NCBI GenBank assembly: GCA_026626905.1
Contig: JAPNUX010000003.1
Location: 124,001 to 188,000 of the forward strand
DNA length: 64,000 nucleotides
From: Desulfurococcus sp.
GTDB taxonomy: Archaea; Thermoproteota; Thermoprotei_A; Sulfolobales; Desulfurococcaceae
Direction: 5' to 3'
Part shown: positions 1-8,608 of the stretch, piece after piece
Position numbering within the stretch: position 1 is the first letter of the stretch
Layout of the letters: each line of letters begins with the position of its first letter
Position numbers and translations under genes: made by a program
Notes under the pieces: model-generated
Told to the model about the DNA's origin: nothing
Databases searched by the model: none
Seen by the model: only the letters and a program-made list of their open reading frames with translations

Positions 1-1
1 C

Positions 2-1717
2 GTAATGGTGGGGGTTGCTCTCGCCTCAGCACTATTGGTATCCTATCTGATCGGGTTAAACCTGCTTGATATAGCTCCTCTTGCACTAGTCCTTCTTGCA
101 TCCTCTATACCAGTAGCACTCCCAGCTATGTTCACTATAAGCATGGCTCTCGGCTCAGTTGAACTCGTGAAGAAAGGGGTCTTAATAACAAGACTTAACG
201 CTATTGATGATGCTGCAGCAATGGATACACTATGTGTTGATAAAACAGGCACTATCACAATGAACAAGCTTGAAGTCGCCGACATCCTCCCAATGGAGGG
301 CTTTAAGAGAGAAGATGTCCTGCTCTACGGGGCACTAGCATCTCAGGAGGCTAACAACGACCCCATAGACCTAGCCTTCCTGAATGCAGCTAGAAGCAGT
401 AATCTACCTCTAGGAGAATACATTCAGGAGTCATTCAAGCCCTTCGACCCGAAAACAAAGCATACAGAAGCTGTCGTCAAAGGGAAGGAAGGAGCTTTCA
501 GAGCAGTGAAGGGAGCGATAAGTGCTGTAGCAGCACTAGCAGGAGTCGACGCGAAGATATTGTATGATAAGGCAGCCGGGTTCGCTGCGAAAGGCTATAG
601 AACTCTCGCTGTAGCAGTGGGAGGAGTCAACGATCCATTAAAGATAGCAGGCCTCGTAGCACTACACGATCCACCTAGAAAGGATGCAGGGAAACTCATA
701 GAAGAATTAAAGAACCTTGGTATCTCAGTGAAAATGGTTACAGGCGATGCTCTCCCCATAGCGAGAGAAGTTGCCAGCCGGGTTGGAATAGGGAGTAGAA
801 TAGTGAATATAGCTGAGCTGAGAGAGCTACTCGAAAAGAACCCTGAGCAAGCCTCAAGGCTGGCAGAAGAGAGCGATGGATTCGCAGAGGTATACCCTGA
901 AGACAAGTACACTATAGTTAAAAGCCTCCAGGCCAGAGGCCATATCGTCGGGATGACAGGGGATGGAGTAAACGATGCACCAGCACTCAAGCAGGCTGAA
1001 GTAGGGATAGCCGTCAGCACAGCAACTGATGTAGCTAAAGGTGCTGCAAGCGTTGTCTTAACATCCGAGGGATTAGTCAACATAGTTGACTTAGTGAAAG
1101 TAAGCCGTGTAATCCACCAGAGGATACTGACATGGATACTCAACAAGATAGTGAAGACATTCCAGATAGTGATATTCGTGGTAGTAGCCTTCCTAGTATT
1201 CAAGAAGTTCATTGTATCAGCATTCGACGTTATCCTCCTAATGTTCCTCGTAGACTTTGTAACCCTCTCGATCTCCACTGATAACGCTAGATGGTCTAGG
1301 AAGCCTGATGTATGGAATATGCGGAGGATAGTATTAGCCTCGGTGATACTAGGCGTGCTGGTAGTCGTAGAGTCACTAGTAGTACTCTACGTGGGGTTAA
1401 AGTACTTTGGGCTGGAAGCAGACTACAATGCTCTACGCACATACTCGTTCACAATACTATTCTACTTCGGCGTCTTCACAGTATTCGTGGTAAGGGAGAG
1501 AGGCCACTTCTGGGAGTCGAAGCCGAGTAAAACCATGTTCTACGCTATCCTTGCGGACACAGTTATCGTGGCAGCCATAGCTACAATAGGAATGCCTGGA
1601 GTAAAGCCTATACCTCCAGCATACACAGCCACTGTGATCACGCTGACACTATTCTTCTCACTCGTAGTCAACGATAACGTAAAGTACATGCTACTGAGAA
1701 GAGAAGGCGTGGAGTAG
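2..1717 (+). CDS. P3A-type H+-exporting P-type ATPase, 5'-truncated by window edge
   Basis: This is the C-terminal two thirds of a plasma-membrane proton-pumping P-type ATPase. The reading frame is already open at base 2, so the true start (actuator domain and first membrane helices) lies outside the window. Visible are the membrane motif ASSIPVALPAM, the phosphorylation motif DKTGTIT (Asp about 78 residues into the visible part), the nucleotide domain, the hinge GDGVNDAPALK and several C-terminal membrane helices. The DNARWSRKPDVW segment after the hinge resembles P3A proton pumps rather than Ca2+ or Cu+ pumps. It would use ATP to export protons and hold membrane potential. The neighbour is a convergent P3B Mg2+ ATPase. 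The family is clear; the ion is inferred from family. Confidence 0.85.
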   Translation, partial: VMVGVALASALLVSYLIGLNLLDIAPLALVLLASSIPVALPAMFTISMALGSVELVKKGVLITRLNAIDDAAAMDTLCVDKTGTITMNKLEVADILPMEGFKREDVLLYGALASQEANNDPIDLAFLNAARSSNLPLGEYIQESFKPFDPKTKHTEAVVKGKEGAFRAVKGAISAVAALAGVDAKILYDKAAGFAAKGYRTLAVAVGGVNDPLKIAGLVALHDPPRKDAGKLIEELKNLGISVKMVTGDALPIAREVASRVGIGSRIVNIAELRELLEKNPEQASRLAEESDGFAEVYPEDKYTIVKSLQARGHIVGMTGDGVNDAPALKQAEVGIAVSTATDVAKGAASVVLTSEGLVNIVDLVKVSRVIHQRILTWILNKIVKTFQIVIFVVVAFLVFKKFIVSAFDVILLMFLVDFVTLSISTDNARWSRKPDVWNMRRIVLASVILGVLVVVESLVVLYVGLKYFGLEADYNALRTYSFTILFYFGVFTVFVVRERGHFWESKPSKTMFYAILADTVIVAAIATIGMPGVKPIPPAYTATVITLTLFFSLVVNDNVKYMLLRREGVE

Positions 1718-1938
1718 CCTCAGCTAGCATTGATTACAGGCAGCCAAGCACATATGGAAACCATTTTAAACCTAGCTCTTCAACCTACACTAGCTTAATC
1801 ACCAGTGAAACTGAGGAGAAGAATAGTGTAGAACATCCATGGAAAGAGTAGTCGTCAAGTTCCTGGAATAGCTAGCGGTAAGCTGGAAGAAAAGAATTAG
1901 AGGAATACTACTCCGGGAGTACTCTCTGTGATGTCAGG
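1718..1938. other. Convergent intergenic spacer
   Basis: A 221-base gap separates the convergent 3' ends of the two P-type ATPases. Only very short reading frames occur, none with a ribosome site. I see no clear RNA gene or strong terminator here. Confidence 0.5.
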
Positions 1939-4653
1939 CTAGTAGAGGAAGCCATACCTCCTTATATATATAGTTTTTACGAACTGTGCTAAGGCTAGGT
2001 ATGCTAGTACAGCTGGAGCTAGCACTATCGCGAAGTATAATGGTGGTAGAGGAGTAAAGCCGAATACTGCTCCAAGCGGGGTGAACGGCATGATTGTTTC
2101 AAGTGTTAAGCCTACTAGCATAGCAGTGAGTAGTGGCTTCGAAGGCCTGCTCTGGATAAACGGTATCTTCTCAGTTCTCAGCATGTTTACAACCATGGTC
2201 TGTGTCCACAGGCTTTCTATAAACCAACCTGTCTGGAAGACTGAGATGAACTTCGACTTTAAGGGCTCGCTTAGAGTAAAATAGGACCCCCCGGTAGCCA
2301 GTGGGCCTACCACGAAGAACATTAAAGTATAGGTTGTTATATCGAAGATCGAGCTTAAAGGCCCAAACCAAACCATGAATCGCCCTATATTCGAGGCATT
2401 CCATCTCCTCGGCTTTCTAACGTATTCTTCATCCATTCTATCCCAGGGTATCAGTGTCATCATGAGATCGTAGGTTAAGTTGAGGAAGAGGAATTGTACT
2501 GGAGTCATTGGGAGGAATGGTAGGAAGGCGCTGGCTACGAGGACTGAGAATACATTGCCGAAGTTAGAGCTAGCAGTGATAGTAATATACTTCACGATGT
2601 TGCCGAATGCTTCACGCCCCTTAACTACTCCTTCTTTCAGCACCATTAAGCTTCTCTCTAAGAGTATCATGTCAGCTGACTCCTTAGCTATGTCGACAGC
2701 GTTTTCCACTGAGATAGATACATCAGCCTCCCTCATGGCTGGAGCATCATTCACTCCGTCCCCTATGAATCCCACTATATGCCCCTTCCCTCGTAGCGCT
2801 TTAATTATCCTCATCTTCTGTGTAGGCGTTATTCTAGCGAAGACTGTAGCCTCGCTTACTACTTTACTCAGCTCTTCATCACTCATGCCTTCTATTTCAT
2901 CGCCTACAACAACCTTCCTCACAGGTATTCCAACCTTTGCTGAAACCTTACCTGCTATTATCTCGTTGTCCCCTGTGAGAACCTTTACTTCTACACCGTG
3001 ATCTCTTAGAGTTCTAACTGCAATAGGAGCGGTATCCTTCGGGGGGTCTAGGAACGCGAGGAATCCAACTAGTATCATATCCTTCTCGTCAGCTGCACTG
3101 AACACGTTTTCCGGGGGTACATCTTCTCTCCTAGCTACAGCTAGCACTCTCATTCCATCCTCATGTAGCTTCTCCACGGTATCCATTATCTGCTTCCTCA
3201 ACTCCTCGGTTAACGGGATAACCTTCCCCTCGTACTCGACGCGGCTACATATAGAGAGAGTTTCTCTTACCGCACCCTTGGTTACAAGCTCTCTCTTCAA
3301 GCCACCGCTACTACTCTTCTCTACTACAACAGAGACCCTCCTCCTAGTGAAGTCGAATGGTATCTCGTCAATCTTCTTGTACACTTTTTCTAATTCCACT
3401 CCTTTTATTCCTCTCTCAGCACCGTACTCTAGGATTGCCAGGTCGAGCGGGTTCTTCAAGCCTGTCTGGAAGTAGCTGTTAAGGAAGGCGTATAATAGTA
3501 CTCTGTCATCCTCCTCTCCTTTAATATTCAAGTGTTTTACTAGAACCATTCTACCTGCTGTTAGAGTACCAGTTTTATCAGTGCAGAGAACATCCATTGC
3601 TCCAAAGTTCTGGATTGCGTCAAGCCTCTTCACAATGGTTTTACGTTTAGCCATTGCTACAGCGCCTTTAGCTAGGCTGACTGTGACTACGAGTGGAAGC
3701 ATCTCGGGTGTTAGCCCGACAGCTATAGCTAGGGAGAATAGGAGCGCGTCAAGCCAGTTCTTCTTTGTTATAAAGTTGAGTATAAAGACTACTGGAGCCA
3801 TTACAACCATGAATTTAATGAAGAGCTTGCTTACTTCGCTAACACCCTTCTCGAATCCTGTCACAGTCTTTAATCCCACTAGTTTCCTCGCCATGGAGCC
3901 GAGGTATGTGTGCTCGCCTGTTGCTACTACAACACCTACCGCTGTACCGCTGACTACGCTGGTTCCCATGAAGCATATGTTATCGAGATCGAATATTGTT
4001 AGATGCTTAGCCTTCCTCTCTTCTTTTAACTCAGGATACTTCTCCACGGGCTCTGATTCACCTGTCAGGATAGCCTGGTTGACGAAGAAGTCCTTGGAGG
4101 ATATAATCCTTATATCAGCTGGAATCATGTCTCCTGCTGTAAGGTACACTATGTCCCCGGGGACTATCTCCTCAACTCTAACCTCCTTTACACCAATATC
4201 TCTTCTCTTAACTGCCACAGTAGTGCTAACCATAGCTTTAAGCTTCTCGGCCTCCATGATTGAACGGTACTCTTGGAGGAATAAGATGACTCCGCTGACT
4301 ACAATCATCGCTGAGACAATGATAATAGTGCTCCAATCTCTTTCCCCAGGCGGGGCGAAGAGGACGTCGGCTAGATAGGATACGAGTATTATGAGGAGGA
4401 GTATGCCTGTGAATGGATTAATGAAAGCCTTCAGGAAGTAAATGTACCAGGGAGCTGGCTTCTCGCGGACTACCTCGTTAGCTCCATACTCCTTAAGTCT
4501 TCTCTCAGCCTCCTCAAGTGTAAGCCCTTCTCTATCACTCCCCAGTCTTACTAGTACCTCATCAATGCTCATCCTCGCGTACTCTGATAGTCTTGCTAGA
4601 GCCTCCTCGCCTCCACCACTGCTCCTTGAAACCCTTCTTATCAAAGCCTTCAT
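1939..4653 (-). CDS. mgtA: Mg2+-importing P3B-type ATPase (MgtA-like)
   Basis: A full-length (about 904 residues) magnesium-translocating P-type ATPase. It has an N-terminal cation-ATPase domain, the actuator motif TGES near residue 198, the transmembrane motif GLTPEMLP near 313-320, the phosphorylation motif DKTGTLT with Asp near 359, and the hinge GDGVNDAPAMR. The C-terminal segment RKPRRWNASNIGRFM followed by FGPLSSIFDI is characteristic of MgtA/MgtB proteins. ATG at 4653 is preferred over the TTG one codon upstream because a GGTGG ribosome site sits a few bases before it. It is convergent with the H+-ATPase, so Mg2+ uptake may be coupled to the gradient that pump makes (inference). No MgtA leader-type control region is visible. 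Confidence 0.92.
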   Translation of the reverse strand: MKALIRRVSRSSGGGEEALARLSEYARMSIDEVLVRLGSDREGLTLEEAERRLKEYGANEVVREKPAPWYIYFLKAFINPFTGILLLIILVSYLADVLFAPPGERDWSTIIIVSAMIVVSGVILFLQEYRSIMEAEKLKAMVSTTVAVKRRDIGVKEVRVEEIVPGDIVYLTAGDMIPADIRIISSKDFFVNQAILTGESEPVEKYPELKEERKAKHLTIFDLDNICFMGTSVVSGTAVGVVVATGEHTYLGSMARKLVGLKTVTGFEKGVSEVSKLFIKFMVVMAPVVFILNFITKKNWLDALLFSLAIAVGLTPEMLPLVVTVSLAKGAVAMAKRKTIVKRLDAIQNFGAMDVLCTDKTGTLTAGRMVLVKHLNIKGEEDDRVLLYAFLNSYFQTGLKNPLDLAILEYGAERGIKGVELEKVYKKIDEIPFDFTRRRVSVVVEKSSSGGLKRELVTKGAVRETLSICSRVEYEGKVIPLTEELRKQIMDTVEKLHEDGMRVLAVARREDVPPENVFSAADEKDMILVGFLAFLDPPKDTAPIAVRTLRDHGVEVKVLTGDNEIIAGKVSAKVGIPVRKVVVGDEIEGMSDEELSKVVSEATVFARITPTQKMRIIKALRGKGHIVGFIGDGVNDAPAMREADVSISVENAVDIAKESADMILLERSLMVLKEGVVKGREAFGNIVKYITITASSNFGNVFSVLVASAFLPFLPMTPVQFLFLNLTYDLMMTLIPWDRMDEEYVRKPRRWNASNIGRFMVWFGPLSSIFDITTYTLMFFVVGPLATGGSYFTLSEPLKSKFISVFQTGWFIESLWTQTMVVNMLRTEKIPFIQSRPSKPLLTAMLVGLTLETIMPFTPLGAVFGFTPLPPLYFAIVLAPAVLAYLALAQFVKTIYIRRYGFLY

Positions 4654-4744
4654 CAAAATCTACCACCATTAAGCATTGCAATCTACTCTCACCTACCCAT
4701 CCATGTATTCAGTGGTTAGACCCTAAAAAAATAACAGGTGTTAA

Positions 4745-4771
4745 GCTGAAAGTGGAGGCTTAGCTTTCAGC
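4745..4771. promoter_or_regulatory. Inverted repeat upstream of the ModE-like regulator
   Basis: Perfect 8-base arms GCTGAAAG (4745-4752) and CTTTCAGC (4764-4771) are separated by 11 bases. They lie upstream of a TATA-like TATTAATACC (4789-4798) that precedes the regulator at 4842. It could be an operator for the regulator or for divergent mgtA, or a chance hairpin. No second copy was found in the window. Confidence 0.35.
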
Positions 4772-4841
4772 AGTCTGGGAATCATCTATTAATACCCTCG
4801 TAGAGCTTACGTTTCCCTGACTGTTGAACCGGGGTTAGGCT

Positions 4842-5906
4842 TTGCTTGCAGGCTTAGAGCCCAGGGTTAAGCTCTCACTCTACTATAAGGGGGTTGAAGT
4901 CGCCGACAGGGAGCTAGCGGAGATACTCTACCTTGTCAAGGAGACAGGCTCAATGCTTTCAGCTAGCAGGATACTAGGGATACCTTACTCGCGTGTATGG
5001 GAGAGGATCGCCCGAGCGGAAAAACAGCTGGAAGTCCAGCTGGTTGAAGCCTGGCGTGGTGGAAGGGAGAGAGGCGGCGCCCGTCTCACCAAGGCTGGAT
5101 TAGAGCTACTGAGGAGGTATGAGTCAGCATATCATAGGCTTCTCGGTGCAGCCCCCTTCACTGAGCTTGCAGGTGTACGAGGGCGGCTTGAAGGCTGGAT
5201 AGCTGCTTCAAGCCACGACCTGCTTCTAAGCCATATTATCGCTTGGCTTAGAGAGAAGGGTTTAGTGATCGAAGCCTACTGGGTTGGATCCACAGCTGGA
5301 TTATACTCTGTGCTCATGGGTGAAGCCCACTTAGCCGGCTTGCACTTATACGATAAGAGGAGCAGGGAATACAATAAGCCCTTCTACGAATCCCTGGGCT
5401 TGAAGCCTATTGCAGTCCTCGTGAAAGGATACCTGAGGAGTATAGGCTTTGCTTCGAGGAGACCATTGAGTAGAGATGAAGCTATCGAGAAGCTACTCAG
5501 CGGGGAGCTGAGACTCGTGAACAGGCAGAAAGGCTCCGGCACTAGAGCTCTACTCGACAACCTGATAGAAGAAGAAGCTTTGAGAAGAGGTATACCACTA
5601 CAGGAGGCTATAGCAGGGATTAAAGGCTACGAGAGAGAAGTTAAAACTCATCTAGAGGTCGCCGAGGAAGTAGCTAACGGTAGCGCTGACATCGGAGTAG
5701 TCATAGAGCAGGCTGCCCGAGCCTACGGCTTAGAGTACACTCCAATATGGCTAGAGCACTACGATTTCATAGTAGCTAGAAGCTTCCTTGAAAAAGAAGC
5801 CGGCAGACAGTTCATTGAAGCCTTAAAGAAGCAGGCACCAGTTATAGCTGGAAGACTCCACGGCTACACTATAAGCGAGGACATCGGGGAGATTATAGCT
5901 GGCTAA
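4842..5906 (+). CDS. ModE-like winged-helix regulator fused to a binding-protein-like sensor domain
   Basis: Residues about 15-95 form a ModE/LysR-type winged helix (ETGSMLSASRILGIPYSRVW, then the wing and a linker helix). Residues about 120-345 resemble the PBP-like domain (PF12727 type) found in oxyanion-related proteins, with the segment RQKGSGTRALLDNLI typical of that fold. The usual ModE MOP/TOBE ligand domain is absent, so the binding-protein-like part probably senses tungstate or molybdate (inference). The start is TTG at 4842; an in-frame stop lies just upstream. It sits directly before tupABC, whose promoter carries a ModE-like box, so it most likely represses that operon when oxyanion is plentiful. 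Domain assignment is good; ligand and repression are inferred. Confidence 0.82.
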   Translation: MLAGLEPRVKLSLYYKGVEVADRELAEILYLVKETGSMLSASRILGIPYSRVWERIARAEKQLEVQLVEAWRGGRERGGARLTKAGLELLRRYESAYHRLLGAAPFTELAGVRGRLEGWIAASSHDLLLSHIIAWLREKGLVIEAYWVGSTAGLYSVLMGEAHLAGLHLYDKRSREYNKPFYESLGLKPIAVLVKGYLRSIGFASRRPLSRDEAIEKLLSGELRLVNRQKGSGTRALLDNLIEEEALRRGIPLQEAIAGIKGYEREVKTHLEVAEEVANGSADIGVVIEQAARAYGLEYTPIWLEHYDFIVARSFLEKEAGRQFIEALKKQAPVIAGRLHGYTISEDIGEIIAG

Positions 5907-5918
5907 GTAAGCAGAACG

Positions 5919-5932
5919 TAAAAATATAAATA
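5919..5932 (+). promoter_or_regulatory. TATA promoter of the tup operon
   Basis: AAAATATAAATACT is a strong archaeal TATA box. Transcription would begin about 25 bases downstream, inside the ModE-like box at 5940-5963, and shortly before the GTG start at 5975. Confidence 0.65.
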
Positions 5933-5939
5933 CTATTGT

Positions 5940-5963
5940 TCGTTATCGGAAAATTGGTAACGA
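5940..5963. promoter_or_regulatory. ModE-like operator (TCGTTA-N12-TAACGA)
   Basis: Perfect 6-base arms TCGTTA (5940-5945) and TAACGA (5958-5963) flank 12 bases; the next-but-one pair (C5947/G5956) also matches. The arms equal the outer part of the bacterial ModE consensus (TCGTTATATA...TATATAACGA). The site covers the predicted transcription start of tupABC, where a bound dimer would block initiation. The neighbouring ModE-like protein is the obvious ligand. Binding is inferred. Confidence 0.6.
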
Positions 5964-5974
5964 GGTGTGTGCAT

Positions 5975-6883
5975 GTGGACACCCGGACTAAACTGCTTGT
6001 AGCAGTAGCAGTCGTAGCTATCGCGGTGGTAGCAGGTGTAGCATACTATAAGTTGACTGCGGGGAGCGAGCCACTCCACATTAGAGCTACTACTACAACA
6101 AGCCTCTACCAGACAGGCCTCCTCGACGCTCTCGCAGGCGAATTCCGTAAGATAAATCCCAATGTTGTAATAGATTTCATTCCAGTGGGGACTGGGGAGG
6201 CATTGAAGAGAGCGGCTGGCGGGGATGCCTGCCTCGTCCTAGTGCATGCTCCAAGCCTTGAGCGAACATATATGAGCGACGGGGTAATCGAGTACCAGAA
6301 GATATTCGCCTACAACTACTTCATAATAGTAGGGCCCTCCAGCGATCCAGCAGGTGTGGGAAGCGCTAAGAGCGCTATTGAAGCATTCCAGAAGATATAT
6401 GCAGCCGGCGAGGCAGGGAAAGCTTTGTTCATTAGCCGCGGAGACAACTCGGGGACGCATGTGAAGGAGCTAGAGTTGTGGAGGAAAGCTGGATTAAACC
6501 CTGAGGGCAAGCAATGGTATATCGAGGCTGGTCAGGGAATGGGTCAGACCCTTGTGATGTCAGATGAGAGAGGAGCCTATACTCTCAGCGATATTGGAAC
6601 CTACCTCAAGTATAAGAAGGAGGGGAGGATACCCAGCATAAAGGAATTATTCAGCGGGGATGAAAACCTCATAAACATCTACAGTGCATACCTTGTCTCA
6701 AGCTGCGGGGGTAGGGAGAGAGATATGGCAAAGGCTTTCATAGACTTCATAGCGGGTAGTAAAGGACAGGAGCTAATAAGAAGTTTCGGTGTCCAGGAGT
6801 ACGGGGGCAGCTTATTCTACCCTGCATCAGATAAGCTTGCTGAGCTAGCTGCAACTTGGCAAAAAATAGCTGAAGGCGGCTGA
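5975..6883 (+). CDS. tupA: Tungstate ABC transporter substrate-binding protein (TupA-like)
   Basis: Captures tungstate outside the cell and delivers it to TupBC. A membrane anchor or signal helix (residues about 7-25) is followed by the TupA signature TTTTSLYQTGLL (about 39-50), the VGTGEAL loop and the GDNSGTH motif that marks TupA rather than ModA or WtpA proteins. The frame is open from a TTG at 5936, but that start lies between the TATA box and the predicted transcription start. GTG at 5975 has a GAGGTG ribosome site 7 bases upstream, giving about 302 residues. It is the first gene of tupABC. Tungsten demand fits tungstopterin oxidoreductases in such anaerobes (family knowledge). Tungstate over molybdate is by motif only. 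Confidence 0.88.
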   Translation: MDTRTKLLVAVAVVAIAVVAGVAYYKLTAGSEPLHIRATTTTSLYQTGLLDALAGEFRKINPNVVIDFIPVGTGEALKRAAGGDACLVLVHAPSLERTYMSDGVIEYQKIFAYNYFIIVGPSSDPAGVGSAKSAIEAFQKIYAAGEAGKALFISRGDNSGTHVKELELWRKAGLNPEGKQWYIEAGQGMGQTLVMSDERGAYTLSDIGTYLKYKKEGRIPSIKELFSGDENLINIYSAYLVSSCGGRERDMAKAFIDFIAGSKGQELIRSFGVQEYGGSLFYPASDKLAELAATWQKIAEGG

Positions 6884-6885
6884 GA

Positions 6886-7536
6886 ATGGAGTCTATTCTA
6901 GAGCCTCCTCTCATAGTATTTTTTAGAAGCCTATGGGTCTCAGGTCTTGCCACCCTCCTAGCGGTTTCATGGAGTATACCTTTAGCCTATATTCTAGCGG
7001 TATCAAAGCGTGAGAAGCCAGTTGTATACGTGATGGATGCTCTTGTCGGAGTACCCACAGTCCTCATAGGCCTCCTACTCTACTTCCTGCTGAGTAGAAG
7101 GGGGCCTCTAGGATTCCTCAACCTCCTCTACACGCCGTGGGCTATAGTGATAGGGCAGTCAGTGCTGGTGACTCCTCTTCTAGTCGCGGTATCCTATCGT
7201 ATACTTACCGCTGGAGTCTCAAGCTACATGGAGCTTGCGTTAAGCCTTGGCGCTACGAGTAGACAGGCTGCTCTCATAGTATTCAGGGAGTCTCTCTCAG
7301 GCCTTCTATCAGGTGTAGTGATGGCTTTCTCTAAGGCTATCGGAGAGCTTGGGGTCGCGCTAGTCGTAGGAGGCAACATTAAGGGGTCTACCAGGGTGAT
7401 CTCGACATCCATAGCGCTAGCTACATCGCTAGGTGAGTACGAGTATGCCGTACTCCTAGGTTTATCTCTAACACTCATTATAATCGGGCTCTCAATGATC
7501 AGGGTGCTGGTGGATGCTAAATGGGCGTCAAAGTAG
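6886..7536 (+). CDS. tupB: Tungstate ABC transporter permease (TupB-like)
   Basis: A 216-residue inner-membrane permease with about five or six hydrophobic helices. It carries the ATPase-coupling loop of binding-protein-dependent permeases at about residues 118-150 (ELALSLGATSRQAALIVFRE, followed by a small-residue stretch with AIGELG). The length suits TupB. ATG at 6886 follows the tupA stop by two bases, and the 3' end overlaps tupC by 16 bases, so the three genes are translationally linked. It would form the tungstate channel as a homodimer with TupC. Confidence 0.88.
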   Translation: MESILEPPLIVFFRSLWVSGLATLLAVSWSIPLAYILAVSKREKPVVYVMDALVGVPTVLIGLLLYFLLSRRGPLGFLNLLYTPWAIVIGQSVLVTPLLVAVSYRILTAGVSSYMELALSLGATSRQAALIVFRESLSGLLSGVVMAFSKAIGELGVALVVGGNIKGSTRVISTSIALATSLGEYEYAVLLGLSLTLIIIGLSMIRVLVDAKWASK

Positions 7537-8261
7537 AGATGCAAGGGGTATCATACAGCTACGAGTCTAGGGGGAAGCCGGCTCTAAGAAATATAAGCTT
7601 GAAGATGGAGCCTGGAAAATGCTATGCAGTACTAGGCCCTAATGCTTCAGGTAAGACAACACTCCTCAAAATAGCATCCCTCCTATACAAGCCGGAGCAG
7701 GGGGTAGTGCTCTACGATGGAGTAGACCCTTGGAGAACTGATACCGCTCTACATAGGAGGAGAGCTGTCTACGTGCACGAGAAACCCGTGATGCTTAAGG
7801 GTACTGTACGCGATAATATAGCGTTAGGCCTCAAGTTAAGAGGGGTTAGCGAGAAGGAAGCCGATGAGAGGATTAAAGCTATCACAGGTATCCTAGGTCT
7901 CAGCAGCCTCCTAGAGAAGAATGCTGCAGGCCTTTCAGCAGGCCAGAAGCAGCTGGTCGCTATCGCGAGAGCCATTGTAGTAGACCCAGATTTCCTCGCA
8001 CTCGATGAAGCCTTCGCGAACCTAGATGCTAGTAGAAGAATGATTCTAGCCGACCTCATAGTCGAGTTGAAGAATAGGGGTAAGACTATAGCTCTAGCAA
8101 CACACGACATAGGGGTAGCGTTGAGTATATGTGATAGCGCATTCTACCTTGAGGAAGGAGAGTTAAAGCTGGAGGGCTCAGTCGACGAGCTCCTCGAGAA
8201 GCTGTATACTCCAGTAAAGAAGGGTTTAGCCAGCACGCTGCACAGTAGAGTACAGCATTAA
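7521..8261 (+). CDS. tupC: Tungstate ABC transporter ATP-binding protein (TupC-like)
   Basis: A 246-residue ABC ATPase with Walker A GPNASGKTTLL (residues 39-49), a Q-loop region, the signature LSAGQKQLVAIARA, Walker B FLALDEAFA and the switch His in ATHD. It powers tungstate import with TupA and TupB. Its ATG at 7521 lies inside the tupB end (16-base overlap); a second in-frame ATG at 7539 is a possible alternative. No regulatory TOBE domain follows the ATPase core, unlike ModC. It ends the operon. Confidence 0.88.
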   Translation: MGVKVEMQGVSYSYESRGKPALRNISLKMEPGKCYAVLGPNASGKTTLLKIASLLYKPEQGVVLYDGVDPWRTDTALHRRRAVYVHEKPVMLKGTVRDNIALGLKLRGVSEKEADERIKAITGILGLSSLLEKNAAGLSAGQKQLVAIARAIVVDPDFLALDEAFANLDASRRMILADLIVELKNRGKTIALATHDIGVALSICDSAFYLEEGELKLEGSVDELLEKLYTPVKKGLASTLHSRVQH

Positions 8262-8302
8262 CTGTAATCCAGCAGAGTAAAAGGAGAGGACGGGCTGCTT
8301 AC

Positions 8303-8506
8303 TCACGCTGGAACCCTAATAATCCTCTTAACGCTTAAAGCCTCCTCTCCACGCGCAACTTCTATTCTCTCAGCTTCAATCTTGAAGCCGCACACCGGGC
8401 ACTTGTAGGTGAAGTAGGCTTTCACAGTTCCATCACTCAGCTTCTCGGACTCCAGGATTAACAGCATGGTGTTGCCATCTCTAGGGCATTTAACCTCTCT
8501 AGCCAT
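8303..8506 (-). CDS. Small zinc-ribbon protein of unknown function
   Basis: A 67-residue protein with CPRDG near the N terminus (Cys7) and CPVCG in the middle (Cys36, Cys39), giving a half-complete zinc ribbon between beta strands. No catalytic motif is visible. It is convergent with tupC and divergent from the M24 peptidase gene, with its own short upstream region (8507-8599). Similar short ribbons are common in Crenarchaeota as RNA- or protein-binding proteins, but I cannot assign a role here. Confidence 0.65.
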   Translation of the reverse strand: MAREVKCPRDGNTMLLILESEKLSDGTVKAYFTYKCPVCGFKIEAERIEVARGEEALSVKRIIRVPA

Positions 8507-8608
8507 TAGAGTTCACCACCCTACAGTGCCATACATGCTCTAATAGTAGTCGTAAGCTATATTATCTTTTCACTCTAAATAAAGCAGACTCTGTAGACGG
8601 TGGTAGAG

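Noticed and set aside
595-1278. 227-residue frame on the minus strand inside the H+-ATPase gene
   Set aside because: It is the antisense shadow of a strongly conserved P-type ATPase and has low-complexity Ser/Thr/Ile content with no domain.
3581-4378. 265-residue frame on the plus strand inside mgtA
   Set aside because: Antisense shadow of conserved MgtA segments, with no ribosome site.
5936-5974. Longer tupA from TTG 5936
   Set aside because: That start is only about 5-15 bases after the TATA box, before the likely transcription start, and inside the operator region.
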